Source of the DNA: Delphinus delphis
Lineage: Eukaryota > Chordata > Mammalia > Artiodactyla > Delphinidae
Assembly: GCF_949987515.2 (NCBI RefSeq)
Contig: NC_082689.1
Location: 4,096,001-4,160,000, forward strand
DNA: 64,000 bases
Direction of reading: 5' to 3'
Positions within the stretch are counted from its first letter, which is position 1; every line of letters begins with the position of its first letter. Of this stretch, positions 23,209 to 33,700 are shown piece by piece. The notes under the pieces are model-generated. The model worked only from the letters and a program-made list of their open reading frames with translations, was not told the origin of the DNA and did not search any database. The translations under genes and the position numbers were made by a program.

Positions 23209-23577
23209 GTTATGGATTGAATGTTTCTGACCCCCAAATTCATATGTTGGAGCCCTAACCCCCAGTGTGACTATGTTTGGTGGTGGAGCCTGTGAGGAGG
23301 TGGTAAAGGTTACATGAGGTCATAAGGGTGGGGCCCTAACTCACCAGGGCTGGTGCCCTTCTAAGAAGAGTAAGAGACACCAGAGCCCCCTCTCTTCTCC
23401 TTATGGGATATAGCGAGAAGGCAGCCATCTGCAAACCGGGAAACAGCTCTCGCTGGGAAGAGAATCAGCGGCACCTTGATCTTGGACTTCCTACCTCAAG
23501 GAATGTGAGAAAGTAAACGTCTGTTGTTTCAGGCCCCCAGTCTCTGGTGCTTTGATAAGGCATCCTGAGACTATTAC
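23209..23577 (+). mobile_element. MLT1-type LTR (3' LTR of the MaLR element)
   Basis: It starts with TG at 23209 ('tgttatggattgaatgtttc'). It follows the MLT1 plan: 'gccctaacccccagtgtgac', 'gaggtcataagggtggggcc', 'gatcttggacttcctacc' and a terminal 'gagactattac'. Directly joined to the internal region, it is the 3' LTR of a provirus-like remnant that lacks a visible 5' LTR. Confidence 0.8.
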
Positions 23578-24084
23578 TAGATGTTACCATAGCTCATGTT
23601 GGAGACCACAGAAAGGCAAGGATGTGGGCAAATGCTGAACAAGCCACTGAGTGCTAACCCTGCTTAATACAACTGTCGGAAGGGGGATTTCCTGCTCTTG
23701 GTTGAAACCCCACTGCCTGGTGCCTTGACAGGTGGTTCCCCCAGGAAGAGGTCAGGCACAGCAGTGGGGTCCATGTACGATTTGAGCCCAGCTGTCTGGG
23801 TCCAGGAGGCCATGGCTGTGCCTGGCAGGGAAGGCCAAACTCACCGGGCATACCCCAAGGGACAGCAGCGTGGCCCAGAGAAGGTTAATGTTATGAGGCA
23901 GACAATCAAACCTGTCAGAGCCCTGGGAGCCCTCTTGGGAAAGCCCCCAAATGCTACAGGGACAGGGGACACTCCCTGCACTGGCAGGAGGGCCAAGGAG
24001 CAGGGAAGACCAGGACCATGGTCCATGAAGCAACCCCATTTGTACCCAAAGTCCTGGTGGGACCCGAGTCAACTCCAGGATTGC
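23578..24084. other. Unannotated sequence
   Basis: No recognised family. Overlapping frames on both strands (for example 23698-24165 forward and 23752-24147 reverse) have no recognisable product and look like chance frames in GC-rich sequence. Confidence 0.4.
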
Positions 24085-24160
24085 CATTGCCTTGTTCATT
24101 CGTTGACTCAGCAAATACGTATTGATCACCAACCCTGTGCCATGCATTGTTGCATGCCAT
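24085..24160 (-). repeat. L2 3'-end remnant
   Basis: 'cattcgttgactcagcaaat' and 'acgtattgatcaccaaccct' with 'gtgccatgcattgt' read as the reverse complement of the L2 3' terminus. Confidence 0.55.
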
Positions 24161-24468
24161 CTTAGTCTGTTCTGGCTGTTCTGACAAAAGTACCATAAAC
24201 TGATGGCTTATAGACAATAGAAATTTATTTCTTATAGTTCTGGATGCTGGAAATCCAAGATCAAGGCATCAGCAGATTTGGTGTCTAGTGAGGACCTGCC
24301 TCTTCACAGATGGCCACCTTCTCCCTGTGTCCTCCCAGGGCAGAACGGACAAAAGAGCTCTCTGAATCTCTTTTACAAGGGCACTAATCCCATTCATAAG
24401 GGCTCCACCCTCTTGACCTAATAACGTCCTGAAGGTGCCACCTCCAAATACCGTCACACTGGGATATA
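24161..24468 (-). mobile_element. MLT1-type LTR, main part (split by L1)
   Basis: A reverse-oriented MLT1: 'cttagtctgttctggctgtt', 'agaaatttatttcttatag', 'gcactaatcccattcataag' and 'ccacctccaaataccgtcac'. It is interrupted at 24469-24483 by the duplicated target site of an L1 and resumes at 29335. Confidence 0.8.
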
Positions 24469-24833
24469 AGTTTTAACATACAATACAAAGAAAAATTATT
24501 AAAAGCAGCAAAGGAAAAGCATCAAATAACATACAAGGGAATCCCCATAAGGTTAACAGCTGATCTTTCAGCAGAAACTCTGCAAGCCAAAAGGGAGTCG
24601 CAGGACATATTTAAAGTGATGAAAGGGAAAAAACCTACAACCAAGATTACTCTACCCAGCAAGGATTTCAATCAGATTCAATGGAGAAATTAAAACCTTT
24701 ACAGATAAGCAAAATTTAAGAGAATTCAGCACCACCAAACCAGCTTTACAACAAATGCTAAAGGTACTTCTCTATGCAGGAAACACAAGAGAAGGAAAAG
24801 ACCTACAAAAACAAAAAGAAAACAATTAAGAAA

Positions 24834-27800
24834 ATGGTAATAGGAACATACATATTGATAATTACCTTAAATTTAAATGGATGAAAGGCTCCAACCAAAA
24901 AACATAGGCTGGCTGAATGTATACAGAAACAAGACCCATATATATGCTGTCTACAAGATACCCACTTCAGGTCTAGGAACACATACAGACAGAAAGTGAG
25001 GGTATGGAAAAAGATATTCCATGCAAACGGAAATCAAAAAAAAGCTGGAGTAGCAATTCTCATATCAGACAAAATAGACTTTAAAATAAAGACTATTACA
25101 AAGGACAAAGAAGGACACTACATCATGATCAAGGGATCAATCCAAGAAGAAGATATAATAATTGTAAATATTTATGCATCCAACATAGGAACACCTCCAT
25201 ACATAAGGCAATTACTAACAGCCATTAAAGGGGAAATCGACAATAACACAATAAGAGTAGGGGACTTTAACACCCCACTTTCACGAATGGACAGATAACC
25301 AAAAATGAAAATAAATAAGGAATCACAAGCTTTAAATGACACATTAGACAAGATGGACTTAACTGATATTTATAGGACATTCCATCCAAAAACAACAGAA
25401 TACACTTTCTTCTCAAGTGCTCATGGAACATTCCCCAGGATAGATCATATCTTGGGTCACAAATCAAGCCTTGGTAAATTTAAGAAAATAGAAATTGTAT
25501 CAAGTATATTTTCAGAACACAATGCTATGAGACTAGATACCAATTACAGGAAAAAAACTAAAAAATACAAACACATGGAGGCTAAACAATACGCTACTAA
25601 ATAACCAAGAGATCACTGAAGAAATCAAAGAGGAAATTTAAAAATGCTTAGAAACAAATGACAATGAAAACATATGACCCAAAACCTATGACATGCAGCA
25701 AAAGCAGTTCTAAGAGGGAAGTTTATAGCAATACAATCCTACCTTTCAAGAAAAAAGAAAAATCTCAAATAAACAACCTAACCTTACACCTAAAGCAATT
25801 AGAGAAAGAAGAAGAAGAACACCAACAAAAGTTAGCAGAAGGAAAGAAATCATAAAGATCAGATCAGAAATAAATGAAAAAGAAATGAAGGAAACAATAG
25901 CAAAGATCAATAAAACTAAAAGCTGGTTTTTTGAGAAGATAAACAAAATTGATAAACCATTAGCCAGACTCATCAAGAAAAAGGGGAAGAAGACTCAAAT
26001 CAATAGAATTAGAAATGAAAAAGAAGTAACAACTGACACTGCAGAAATACAAAGGATCATGAGAGATTACTACAAGCAACTATATGCCAATAAAATGGAC
26101 AATCTGGAAGAAATGGACAAATTGTTAGAAAGCACAACCTTCCGAGACTCAACCAGGAAGAAATAGAAAATATAAACAGACCAATCATAAGCACTTAAAT
26201 TGAAACTGTGGGGGTTTCCCTGGTGGTGCAGTGGTTAAGAATCTGCCTGCCAAGCAGTGGACATGGGTTCGAGCCCTGGTCGGGGAAGATCCCACATGCT
26301 GTGGAGCAACTAAGCCCGTGTGCCACAACTACTGAGCCTGTGCTCTAGAGCCCATGAGGCACAACTACTGAACTCACACCTAGAGCCCGTGCTCCACAAT
26401 AAGAGAAGCCGCTGCAATGAGAAGCCCGTGCACCGCAACGAAGACTAGCCCCCACTCGCCACAACTAGGGAAAACCTGTGCACAGCCATGAAGACCCAAT
26501 GCAGCCAAAAATAAATAAATTAATTAATTAAAAAAAATTGAAACTGTGATTAAAAAATCTTCCAACAAACAATAGCCCAGGACCAGATGGCTTCACAGGC
26601 GAATTCTATCAAACATTTAGAGAAGAGCTAACACCTATCCTTCTCAAACTCTTTCAAAATATAGCAGAGGGAGGAACACTCCCAAACTCATTCTACGAGG
26701 CCACCATCACCCTGATACCAAAATCAGACAAAGGTGGCACACAAAAAGGAAACTACAGGCCAATATCACTGATGAACATAGATGCAAAAATCCTCAACAA
26801 AATACTAGTAAACAGAATCCAACAGCACATTAAAAGGATCATACACCATGATCAAGTGGGGTTCATCCCAGGAATGCAAGGATCCTTCAATATATGCAAA
26901 TCAATCAATGTGATACACCATATTAACAAAACAAAGGATAAAAACCATATGATAATCTCAATAGATGTAGAAAAGATTTTGAAAAAAATCAACACCCATT
27001 TATGATAAAAACTCTCCAGAAAGTAGACATAGAGGGAACCTACCTCAACATAATAAAGACCATATATGACAAACCCATAGCCAACATCATTCTCAATGGT
27101 GAAAAACTGAAACCATTTCCTCTAAGATCAGGAATAAGACAAAGTTGCCCACTCTCATCACTATTATTCAACATAGTTTTGGAAGTTTTAGCCACAGCAA
27201 TCAGAGAAGAAAAATAAATAAAAGGAATCCAAATCGGAAAAGAAGACATAAAACCATCACTGTTTGCAGATGACATGATACTATACATAGAGAATCCTAA
27301 AGATGCTACCAGCAAACTAGTAGAGCTAATCAATGAATTTGGTAAAGTAGCAGGATACAAAATTAATGCAGAGAACTCTCTTGCATTCCTACACACTAAC
27401 AAAGAAAAATCTGAAAGAGAAATTAAGGAAACACTCCCATTTACCATTGCAACAAAAAGAATAAAATACCTAGGGATAAACCTACATAAGGAGACAAAAG
27501 ATCTGTATGCAGAAAACTATAAGACACTGATGAAAGAAATTAAAGATGATACAAACAGATGGAGAGATATATCAAGTTCTTGAACTGGAAGAATCAACAT
27601 TGTGAAAACGACTATACTACCTAAAGCGATCTACAGATTCAATGCAATCCTTATCAAACTACCAATGACATTTTTCACAGAACTAGAACAAAAAAATTCA
27701 CAATTTGTATGGAGACACAAAGGATTCTGAATAGCCAAAGCAATCCTGAGAAAGAAAAATGGAGCTGGAGGAATCAGGCTCCCTGACTTCAGACTATTCT

Positions 27801-28949
27801 ACAAAGCTACAGTAATCAAGACAGTATGGTACTGGCACAAAAACAGAAATATAGATCAATGGAACAGGATAGAAAGCCCAGAGATAAACCCACGCACATG
27901 TGGTCACCTTATCTTTGGTAAAGGAGGCAAGAATATACAATGGAGAAAAGACAGCCTCTTCAATAAATGGTGCTGGGAAAACTGGACAGATACATATAAA
28001 AGAATGAAATTAGAACACTTCCTAACACCATACTCAAAAATAAACTCAAAATGGATTAAAGACCTAAATGTAAGGCTAGAGACTATAAAACTCTTAGAGG
28101 AAAACATAGGCAGAACACTCTATGACATAAATCACAGCAAGATCCTTTTTGACCCACCTCCTAGAGAAATGGAAATAAAAACAAAAGTAAACAATTGGGA
28201 CCTAATGAAACTCAAAGCTTTTGCACAGCAAAGGAAACCATAAACAAGATGAAAAAACAACCCTCAGAATGAGAGAAAATATTTGCAAATGAAGCAACTG
28301 ACAAAGGATTAATCTCCAAAATATATAAGCAGGAGATGCAGCTCAATATCAAAGAAACAAACAACCCAACCCAAAAATGGGCAAAAGACCTAAACAGACA
28401 TTTCTCCAAAGAAGATACAGATTGCCAACAAACATATGAAAGGATGCTCTACATCAATAATCATTAGAGAAATGCAAATCAAAAGTACAGTGAGGTATCA
28501 CCTCACAGCAGTCAGAATGTCCATAATCAAAAAATCTACAAACAATAAATGCTGGAGAGGGTGTAGAGAAGAGGGAACCCTCCTGCACTGTCAGTGGGAA
28601 TGTAAATTGATACAGCCACTATGGAGAACAGTATGGAGGTTCCTTAAAATACTAAAAGTAGAACTACCATACTGCCCAGCAATCTCACTACTGGGCATAT
28701 ACCCTGAGAAAACCATAATTCAAAAAGAGTCATATACCACAGTGTTCATTGCAGTGCCATTTACTATAGCCAGGACATGGAGGCAACCTAAGTATCCATT
28801 GACAGATGAATGGATAAAGAAGATGTGGCACATATATACAGTGGAATATTACTCAGCCATTAAAAAGAAACGAAATTGAGTTATTTGTAGTGAGGTGGAT
28901 GGACCTAGAGTCTGTCAACCGTATGCTAACACATATATATGGAATCTAA
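24834..28949 (+). pseudogene. L1 ORF2 remnant, broken by stops and a SINE
   Basis: Start at ATG 24834, stop TAA at 28947-28949. The endonuclease domain spans about 24990-25604 (HANGNQKKAGVAILIS, VGDFNTPLS, PRIDHILGHKSS). The inter-domain piece 25885-26166 is followed by the SINE. RT blocks lie at 26772-27005 ([21 protein letters not shown]), 27002-27217 ([16 protein letters not shown]) and 27275-27583, with the active-site FADD at 27263-27274. The Cys-rich C-terminal region is at 28436-28879 (NKCWRGC, HCQWECK). An early TGA lies 16 codons after the ATG, and frames change repeatedly. A 36-bp stretch present in the copy at 31.9 kb is missing near 28917, where 'tctgtca' runs straight into 'accgtatgc'. 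Confidence 0.85.
26211..26534 (+). mobile_element. CHR-1-type SINE nested in L1 ORF2
   Basis: The 5' part is the tRNA-like head with B box 'gggttcgagccctgg'. It is followed by the long CHR-1 body, with repeated 'cacaactactga' words, 'cccccactcgccacaactag', and an A/T-rich tail (ataaataaattaattaatta). A perfect 14-bp target-site duplication, aaattgaaactgtg, lies at 26197-26210 and 26535-26548. It is non-coding. Confidence 0.95.
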
Positions 28950-29334
28950 AAAAAAAAAAAAAATGGTTCTCATGAACCTAGGGGCAGGACAGAAATAAAG
29001 ACCCAGACATAGAGAATGGACTTGAAGACACGGGGAGGGGGAAGGGTAAGCTGGGACGAAGTGAGAGAGTGGCATGGACATATACACACTACCAAATGTA
29101 AAATAGATAGCTAGTGGGAAGCAGGCGCGTAGCACAGGGAGATCAGCTCGGTGCTTTGTGACCACCTAGAGGTGTGAGATAGGGAGGGTGGGAGGGAGAC
29201 CCAAGAGGGAGGAGATATGGGGATATATGTATATGTATAGCTGACTCACTTTGTTATACAGCAGCAACTAACACACCATTGTAAAGCAATTATACTCCAA
29301 TAAAGATGTTTAAAAAAAAAGTTTCAACATACAA

Positions 29335-29375
29335 ATTTGGGGAGACACAAACATTCAGTCTATACTATATCCCCT
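29335..29375 (-). mobile_element. MLT1-type LTR, 5' tip (right of the L1)
   Basis: 'tttggggagacacaaacatt' and 'cagtctatact' complete the LTR interrupted at 24468. Confidence 0.75.
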
Positions 29376-30889
29376 GGAGCTTCAGCAGTGAACCGAACAG
29401 ACAAGGTCCCTTTTCACACAGCAATTCCATCCTCAAAGTGGAAACAGACAAAACCGTATCTCAGAGGGAATGGGAGTGAAGGTATGTACATGCACATACA
29501 CATATAGGATATACGACATTCACATTATACATACATATATATTTAGTTCATTTCTTAATGAATCAATCACCATGAAATTGTTTGCAGTCTTCATAAGATT
29601 TGGAGTTAACAGGAGAGGGGCAGGTAGACACATTAGCCCTGTTCTCCAACTGGATGGACCGTGCTTCCAGAACAGGTGGGCCCTCCTCACGCTGACCAAC
29701 TCACAACCATTTTGCATCAGGGAAGTTCCTGGTCCTCCTGGAGATGCCCAGCCACACAGCCACCTGCTGAGCGTGACTTAGGAAGACTTTGGTCTTCTTG
29801 CCTTGGAGGAAAAGTCACGGGTGATAATCCACCCTGCCACGTCACCCACATGAAGCTGCTTCAGCTACATTTCCAACATGTACCCACGTGTCAGATTCAT
29901 TTGCCTCGTTATTCCTGGAACCCATCACCTTCCTGGCAACGCCGAATGTTGCCTCCATAAGGCTTCGATGTCTATGGGGCCAAAGGAATCCCACGTTAAT
30001 GCTGTTTTAATAGGCACAGAAGTGCAGTTGCTACATCTCAGCATGTCTTTCCCTATTATGCTTTTTCTTATTATATACTGTCATTCGTTTGCCAATGTCA
30101 ACTGTTAAAGGGGCTAACACTGCAGTTACTATGAAAAAGCAATAATGAGGCTGGAACACTCACTTCCCGCTCCCTGCACAGAAGCCTATCTGACAATAAT
30201 AAGGTCTCACCTGAACGCAGTATCTTGTCTTTTCAAAGCATCTCTACATTTTCTCGTTTGATTGTAGCACCTCTGTGACGTGGGCAGGCTAGACTATCTT
30301 GACATTTCAATAAGGAATGTTCTTTCTGCACATCCCTTGGCTGGTCAGAGGCAGACCTGACTACAATGCCAAGTCCTGGCTCTGCCCCCACCACTCTCCC
30401 GGAGCAGATAACCTGGTGCAGCCTCTCCTTTCTGTTATCACCAAACCCCATCAACTACGGCTGATATTAATCTTGTCACAGTTAATGCAGGACCTACAAG
30501 ACCCACTTTGTCCACAAATGCAGTCACCTTCCTTTTTATACTTATGGTGCTTGCTGAAGATTCCCCATTTTGTCAGCCCATCCTTAACATGGATGGTGTG
30601 AGGGCTCTTAGGGGAACAGACCAAAGAAGGCTGTACTTGCTGGTGTCCCCTCTCCAACTGGCCCAGGGCAGAGACCATGGGGGGTCCGTGATTTTCCTTT
30701 CAATGGAGGTGGTGACTGAACCTGTGACAGGACAGAGGGCTGGCTGGACACATCAATAGTCTCTGCTTCTCAGGGGATGGTGGAGGTTTCCAGAAGGCCG
30801 GACAAGGGACACGCAGTCAGGGAGCCCTGCCAAGCCCCAGGGTGTGTGCCTAACTGATTGTGCCTGCAGCCCTGGAGTCACCATGAGAG
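29376..30889. other. Unannotated sequence
   Basis: Mostly without recognisable repeats. A weak MIR-like patch may lie near 30350-30450 ('ccaagtcctggctctgcccc'). No exon recognised. Confidence 0.4.
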
Positions 30890-31230
30890 CCTCGCTGAGC
30901 TAATGTTTATTGATGCTATTTTCTGTTAATTAAATTAAACCTCTTTCTGAAGCAGGGATGCCTGGGGTGGGTGGGTGGATGGACTCTGTTTTCCCAGGTG
31001 CTGGGTGGGGCTCAAGCCAAGGGAAGTGAAAGAAGATTCTCCCAAGTGTGAAACTCCCCCAAAGCAACCCTGCCCTTAATGCCAGAGGCCCCCATCGCCA
31101 GGGCTGCCCTTGGATTCCAGCACATCTTGCTTCCTTCGATTCAGTGCTTTTTGCATAAAATTCCAAGCAGAAAAATAAAACTGAGACATAATGATTTTGA
31201 TTGGTAATTACTGCTAACATAAAACATATG
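30890..31230. promoter_or_regulatory. Candidate conserved non-coding element (AT-rich TAAT/TTAATTAA words)
   Basis: Repeat-free DNA with TTAATTAA at 30927-30934, a nearby 'aaattaaacc', and 'ataatgattttgattggtaattactgc' near 31188-31215. These are dense homeodomain-type cores. There is no reading frame of note. This is inference from motif density only. Confidence 0.25.
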
Positions 31231-31416
31231 AAATGTCACTAAGTTTTACGGATTATGATTCCCTAGTAGACAGCGTACTAGCCCTGTGTTCAGAAAATCA
31301 GAAATTTAGTGAATTTAGACCCACGTGATTTATCGAGAAGGTCTGAAATGGAATCAAAGTGACTGTGCTTACACATACTACAGATACAATGGAAACTTGA
31401 CGTGTTTGTTTTTAAT

Positions 31417-31623
31417 GACTGTGGTCCTCTTTATGTGCTGATTCTGCATCTGCAAATTCACCTTCTCCCTAAAATTTATTGGTAACTCCCAAATCAGTGC
31501 ACACAGCACCTGGTCATTTGTGCACAGATGAGAAACAGCCAGACAACAGGAATGTCCAGAGCATGTGCTCCCAGCTGAGGTCCTACAAGGTGATGCTCCG
31601 TTTTTTGTTTCAATTCATAGTGT
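31417..31623 (+). mobile_element. Tigger-type (pogo/Tc1-mariner) DNA transposon, left part
   Basis: 'attctgcatctgcaaattca', 'ccttctccctaaaatttatt' and 'cccagctgaggtcctacaag' match the 5' untranslated part of a Tigger-type element. The outermost 5' inverted repeat is not recognisable. The element is split by an L1 at 31638-32339 (duplicated target 31624-31637). Confidence 0.65.
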
Positions 31624-31637
31624 AAATAAGTGGCCTT

Positions 31638-32339
31638 GATATGACCCAGCAATCCCACTACTGGGCATATACCCTGAGAAAACCATAATTCAAAAAGAGT
31701 CATGTACCACAATGTTCACTGCAGCTCTATTTACAATAGACAAGACATGGAAGCAACCTAAGTGTCCATCGACAGATGAATGGATAAAGAAGATGTGGCA
31801 CATATATACAATGGAATATTACTCATCCATTAAAAAGAAACAAAATTGTGCTATTTGTAATGAGGTGGATAGATCTAGAGTCTGTCATACAGAGTGAAGT
31901 AAGTCAGAAAGAGAAAAACAAATACCGTATGCTAACACATATATATGGAATTCAAGAAAAAAAAATGTCATGAAGAACCTAGGGGTAAGACAGGAATAAA
32001 GACACAGACCTACTAGAGAATGGACTTGAGGATATGGGGAGGGGGAAGGGTAAGCTGTGACAAAGCGAGAGATAGGCATGGACATATATACACTACCAAA
32101 CGTAAGGTAGATAGCTAGTGGTAAGCAGCCGCATAGCACAGGGAGATCAGCTCGGTGCTTTGTGACCGCCTGAAGGGGTGGGATAGGGAGGGTGGAAAGG
32201 AGGGAGACGCAAGAGGGAAGAGATGTGGGGACATATGTATATGTATAACTGATTCACTTTGTTATAAAGCAGAAACTAACACACCATTGTAAAGCAATTA
32301 TACTCTAATAAAGATGTAATTAAAATTAAAAAAATAAAT
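31638..32339 (+). mobile_element. 5'-truncated L1 3' end nested in Tigger
   Basis: About 700 bp covering the last part of ORF2 (YTMEYYSSIKKK region at 31712-31897), the 3' UTR and a tail. A perfect 14-bp target-site duplication, aaataagtggcctt, lies at 31624-31637 and 32340-32353. The ORF2 stop region is mutated ('ggaattcaag'). Confidence 0.95.
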
Positions 32340-32353
32340 AAATAAGTGGCCTT

Positions 32354-33080
32354 TTTGCAGTCTGTTCAGTGCCATGTTTTTGCATTTTTGTGCTTATTGA
32401 GGGTGATTTTGCTGTTTGCAATGGCCTCCAAGTGTAGTGCTCATGAGCTGTCTAGTGCTCCAAGCACAAGAAGGCTGTGATGTGCCCTTATGGAGAAAAT
32501 ACGAGTGTTAGACGAGCTTGGTTCAGGCCTGAGTAACAGCGCTGTTGGCTGGGAGTTCAACGTTAATGAGTGAACAGGGCAGCACACTGAGAGGTAGGAA
32601 GAGGAAGTTCACCAATCCGTACGCGAGGCCACTCTGGAAAATGCCAAAGGAACATCTATGGTACACGATGAAGCAATGGAAAAGATGGGAAAGCAGCTAG
32701 ATTTTTGCATTCGTGAGATGATGACTGATTTTTTTAAATCTAGAGATAAAGGCACTGCTGTGAGGCTAAAAGCCAAAGAAATGTATGGCCACATTTCCCA
32801 GGGTCATGAAAATGTTAAACCCTTCTCAGCTGGTATTTTATTATAAAGAAATACTGCATGTAATTAGTTATGTATAAGAAATATAAATTAAGGTGTCTTT
32901 AAACAGAAACACACTTATAACAGGGTTACGTATTGATAGGTTGATGAAATGCTATGACCAGAGGCTCACAGGAACCTAACCCTGTGTGTCCTTTGGGAGC
33001 AATGGCTCAATATTTGCTAATTCAGTGTCTGTGACGACTTGACAGAAAATAACTACTGTGGAGAATGAGAATGAACTGTA
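32354..33080 (+). pseudogene. Tigger transposase remnant and 3' end
   Basis: After the L1 the element resumes. A start-like ATG near 32420 opens MASKCSAHELSSAPSTRRL and then hits a TGA. This corresponds to the N-terminal helix-turn-helix DNA-binding domain of pogo-type transposases. A further open piece at 32658-32846 (MEKMGKQLDFCIREMMTDFF, then RLKAKEMYGHIS) fits the adjoining part of that domain. The catalytic DDE region is absent, having been deleted as in short non-autonomous Tiggers. The 3' terminal sequence 'ccctgtgtgtcctttgggag' to 'gagaatgaactgta' ends near 33080. Transposase normally binds the element ends and cuts at TA; this one is dead. Confidence 0.7.
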
Positions 33081-33084
33081 ATTT

Positions 33085-33700
33085 TATTAATTATAAAGGT
33101 TGTACATAAAGAAAACTTAAAATATAAAATCACTAAGGAAAACTTTACCTGCCACTTCATCTCCTAGAGACAAGGACAGTTAAATTTTGGTTTACATTCT
33201 TTCTGCCTTTCTTCAAGGTGTCAGTGTTCGTACTTTACACCATTTGTGGTCTGCTGCTCTCTTTTTCAATGTTTCCTTGAGAACATTGCTTTTTTCAATA
33301 AACGTTCACCTACAACCTGATTATTCATAGCTATATGATATTTCATCCTATAAACTTACTCTGTTACTTGTATCTACTTCTCTTTTGTTGGGTAGGGTTT
33401 CCAGGTGTGGTTGTACAGGTTGTTCACTGCACAGCAGCACCCCACAGAAGGGCACCTGAGAGACGAATCCAGCTCACACGGAACCTGCCAAGCCGTGCAT
33501 CCCAGCCAGGGCTGTGTCTCCTTGGAAGAGGTGTGCTTGTCAGGCCATGAGCTAAGGGCTGGCCACACAGAAGACACACTTTTCCCATTCCGTCCACGAC
33601 ACCATACAGGCCAGAGGAGGCCCTGGTTGGACATCCAGGTTGTTTCCAGTTTAGGGCTTGTAAAAACAGTGAGGCTGTGAACGGCTTCACTCACAACACC
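33085..33700. repeat. Old LINE-like remnant (uncertain)
   Basis: 'ctatatgatatttcatccta' and, after a gap, 'ggttggacatccaggttgttt' with 'ccagtttagggcttgt' recall the reverse strand of an old L1-type element. The intervening 33420-33600 stretch is unique-looking. Low confidence in the family and limits. Confidence 0.3.

Larger units (their letters stand above)
24484..29319 (+). mobile_element. 5'-truncated L1 LINE, nested in an MLT1 LTR
   Basis: It begins inside the C-terminal part of ORF1 and contains ORF2 (24834-28949), a 3' UTR and an A tail at 29312-29319. Target-site duplications agttttaacatacaa (24469-24483) and agtttcaacatacaa (29320-29334) differ at one base. ORF2 is interrupted by a CHR-1 SINE at 26211-26534 and has many stops and frameshifts. 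It matches the reverse-strand L1 at 6512-12482 closely along its length, so both belong to related subfamilies. Confidence 0.93.

Noticed and set aside
29470..29550. AT-rich 'acatatac' run as a microsatellite or origin-like element
   Set aside because: It is short and irregular; nothing supports a functional role.
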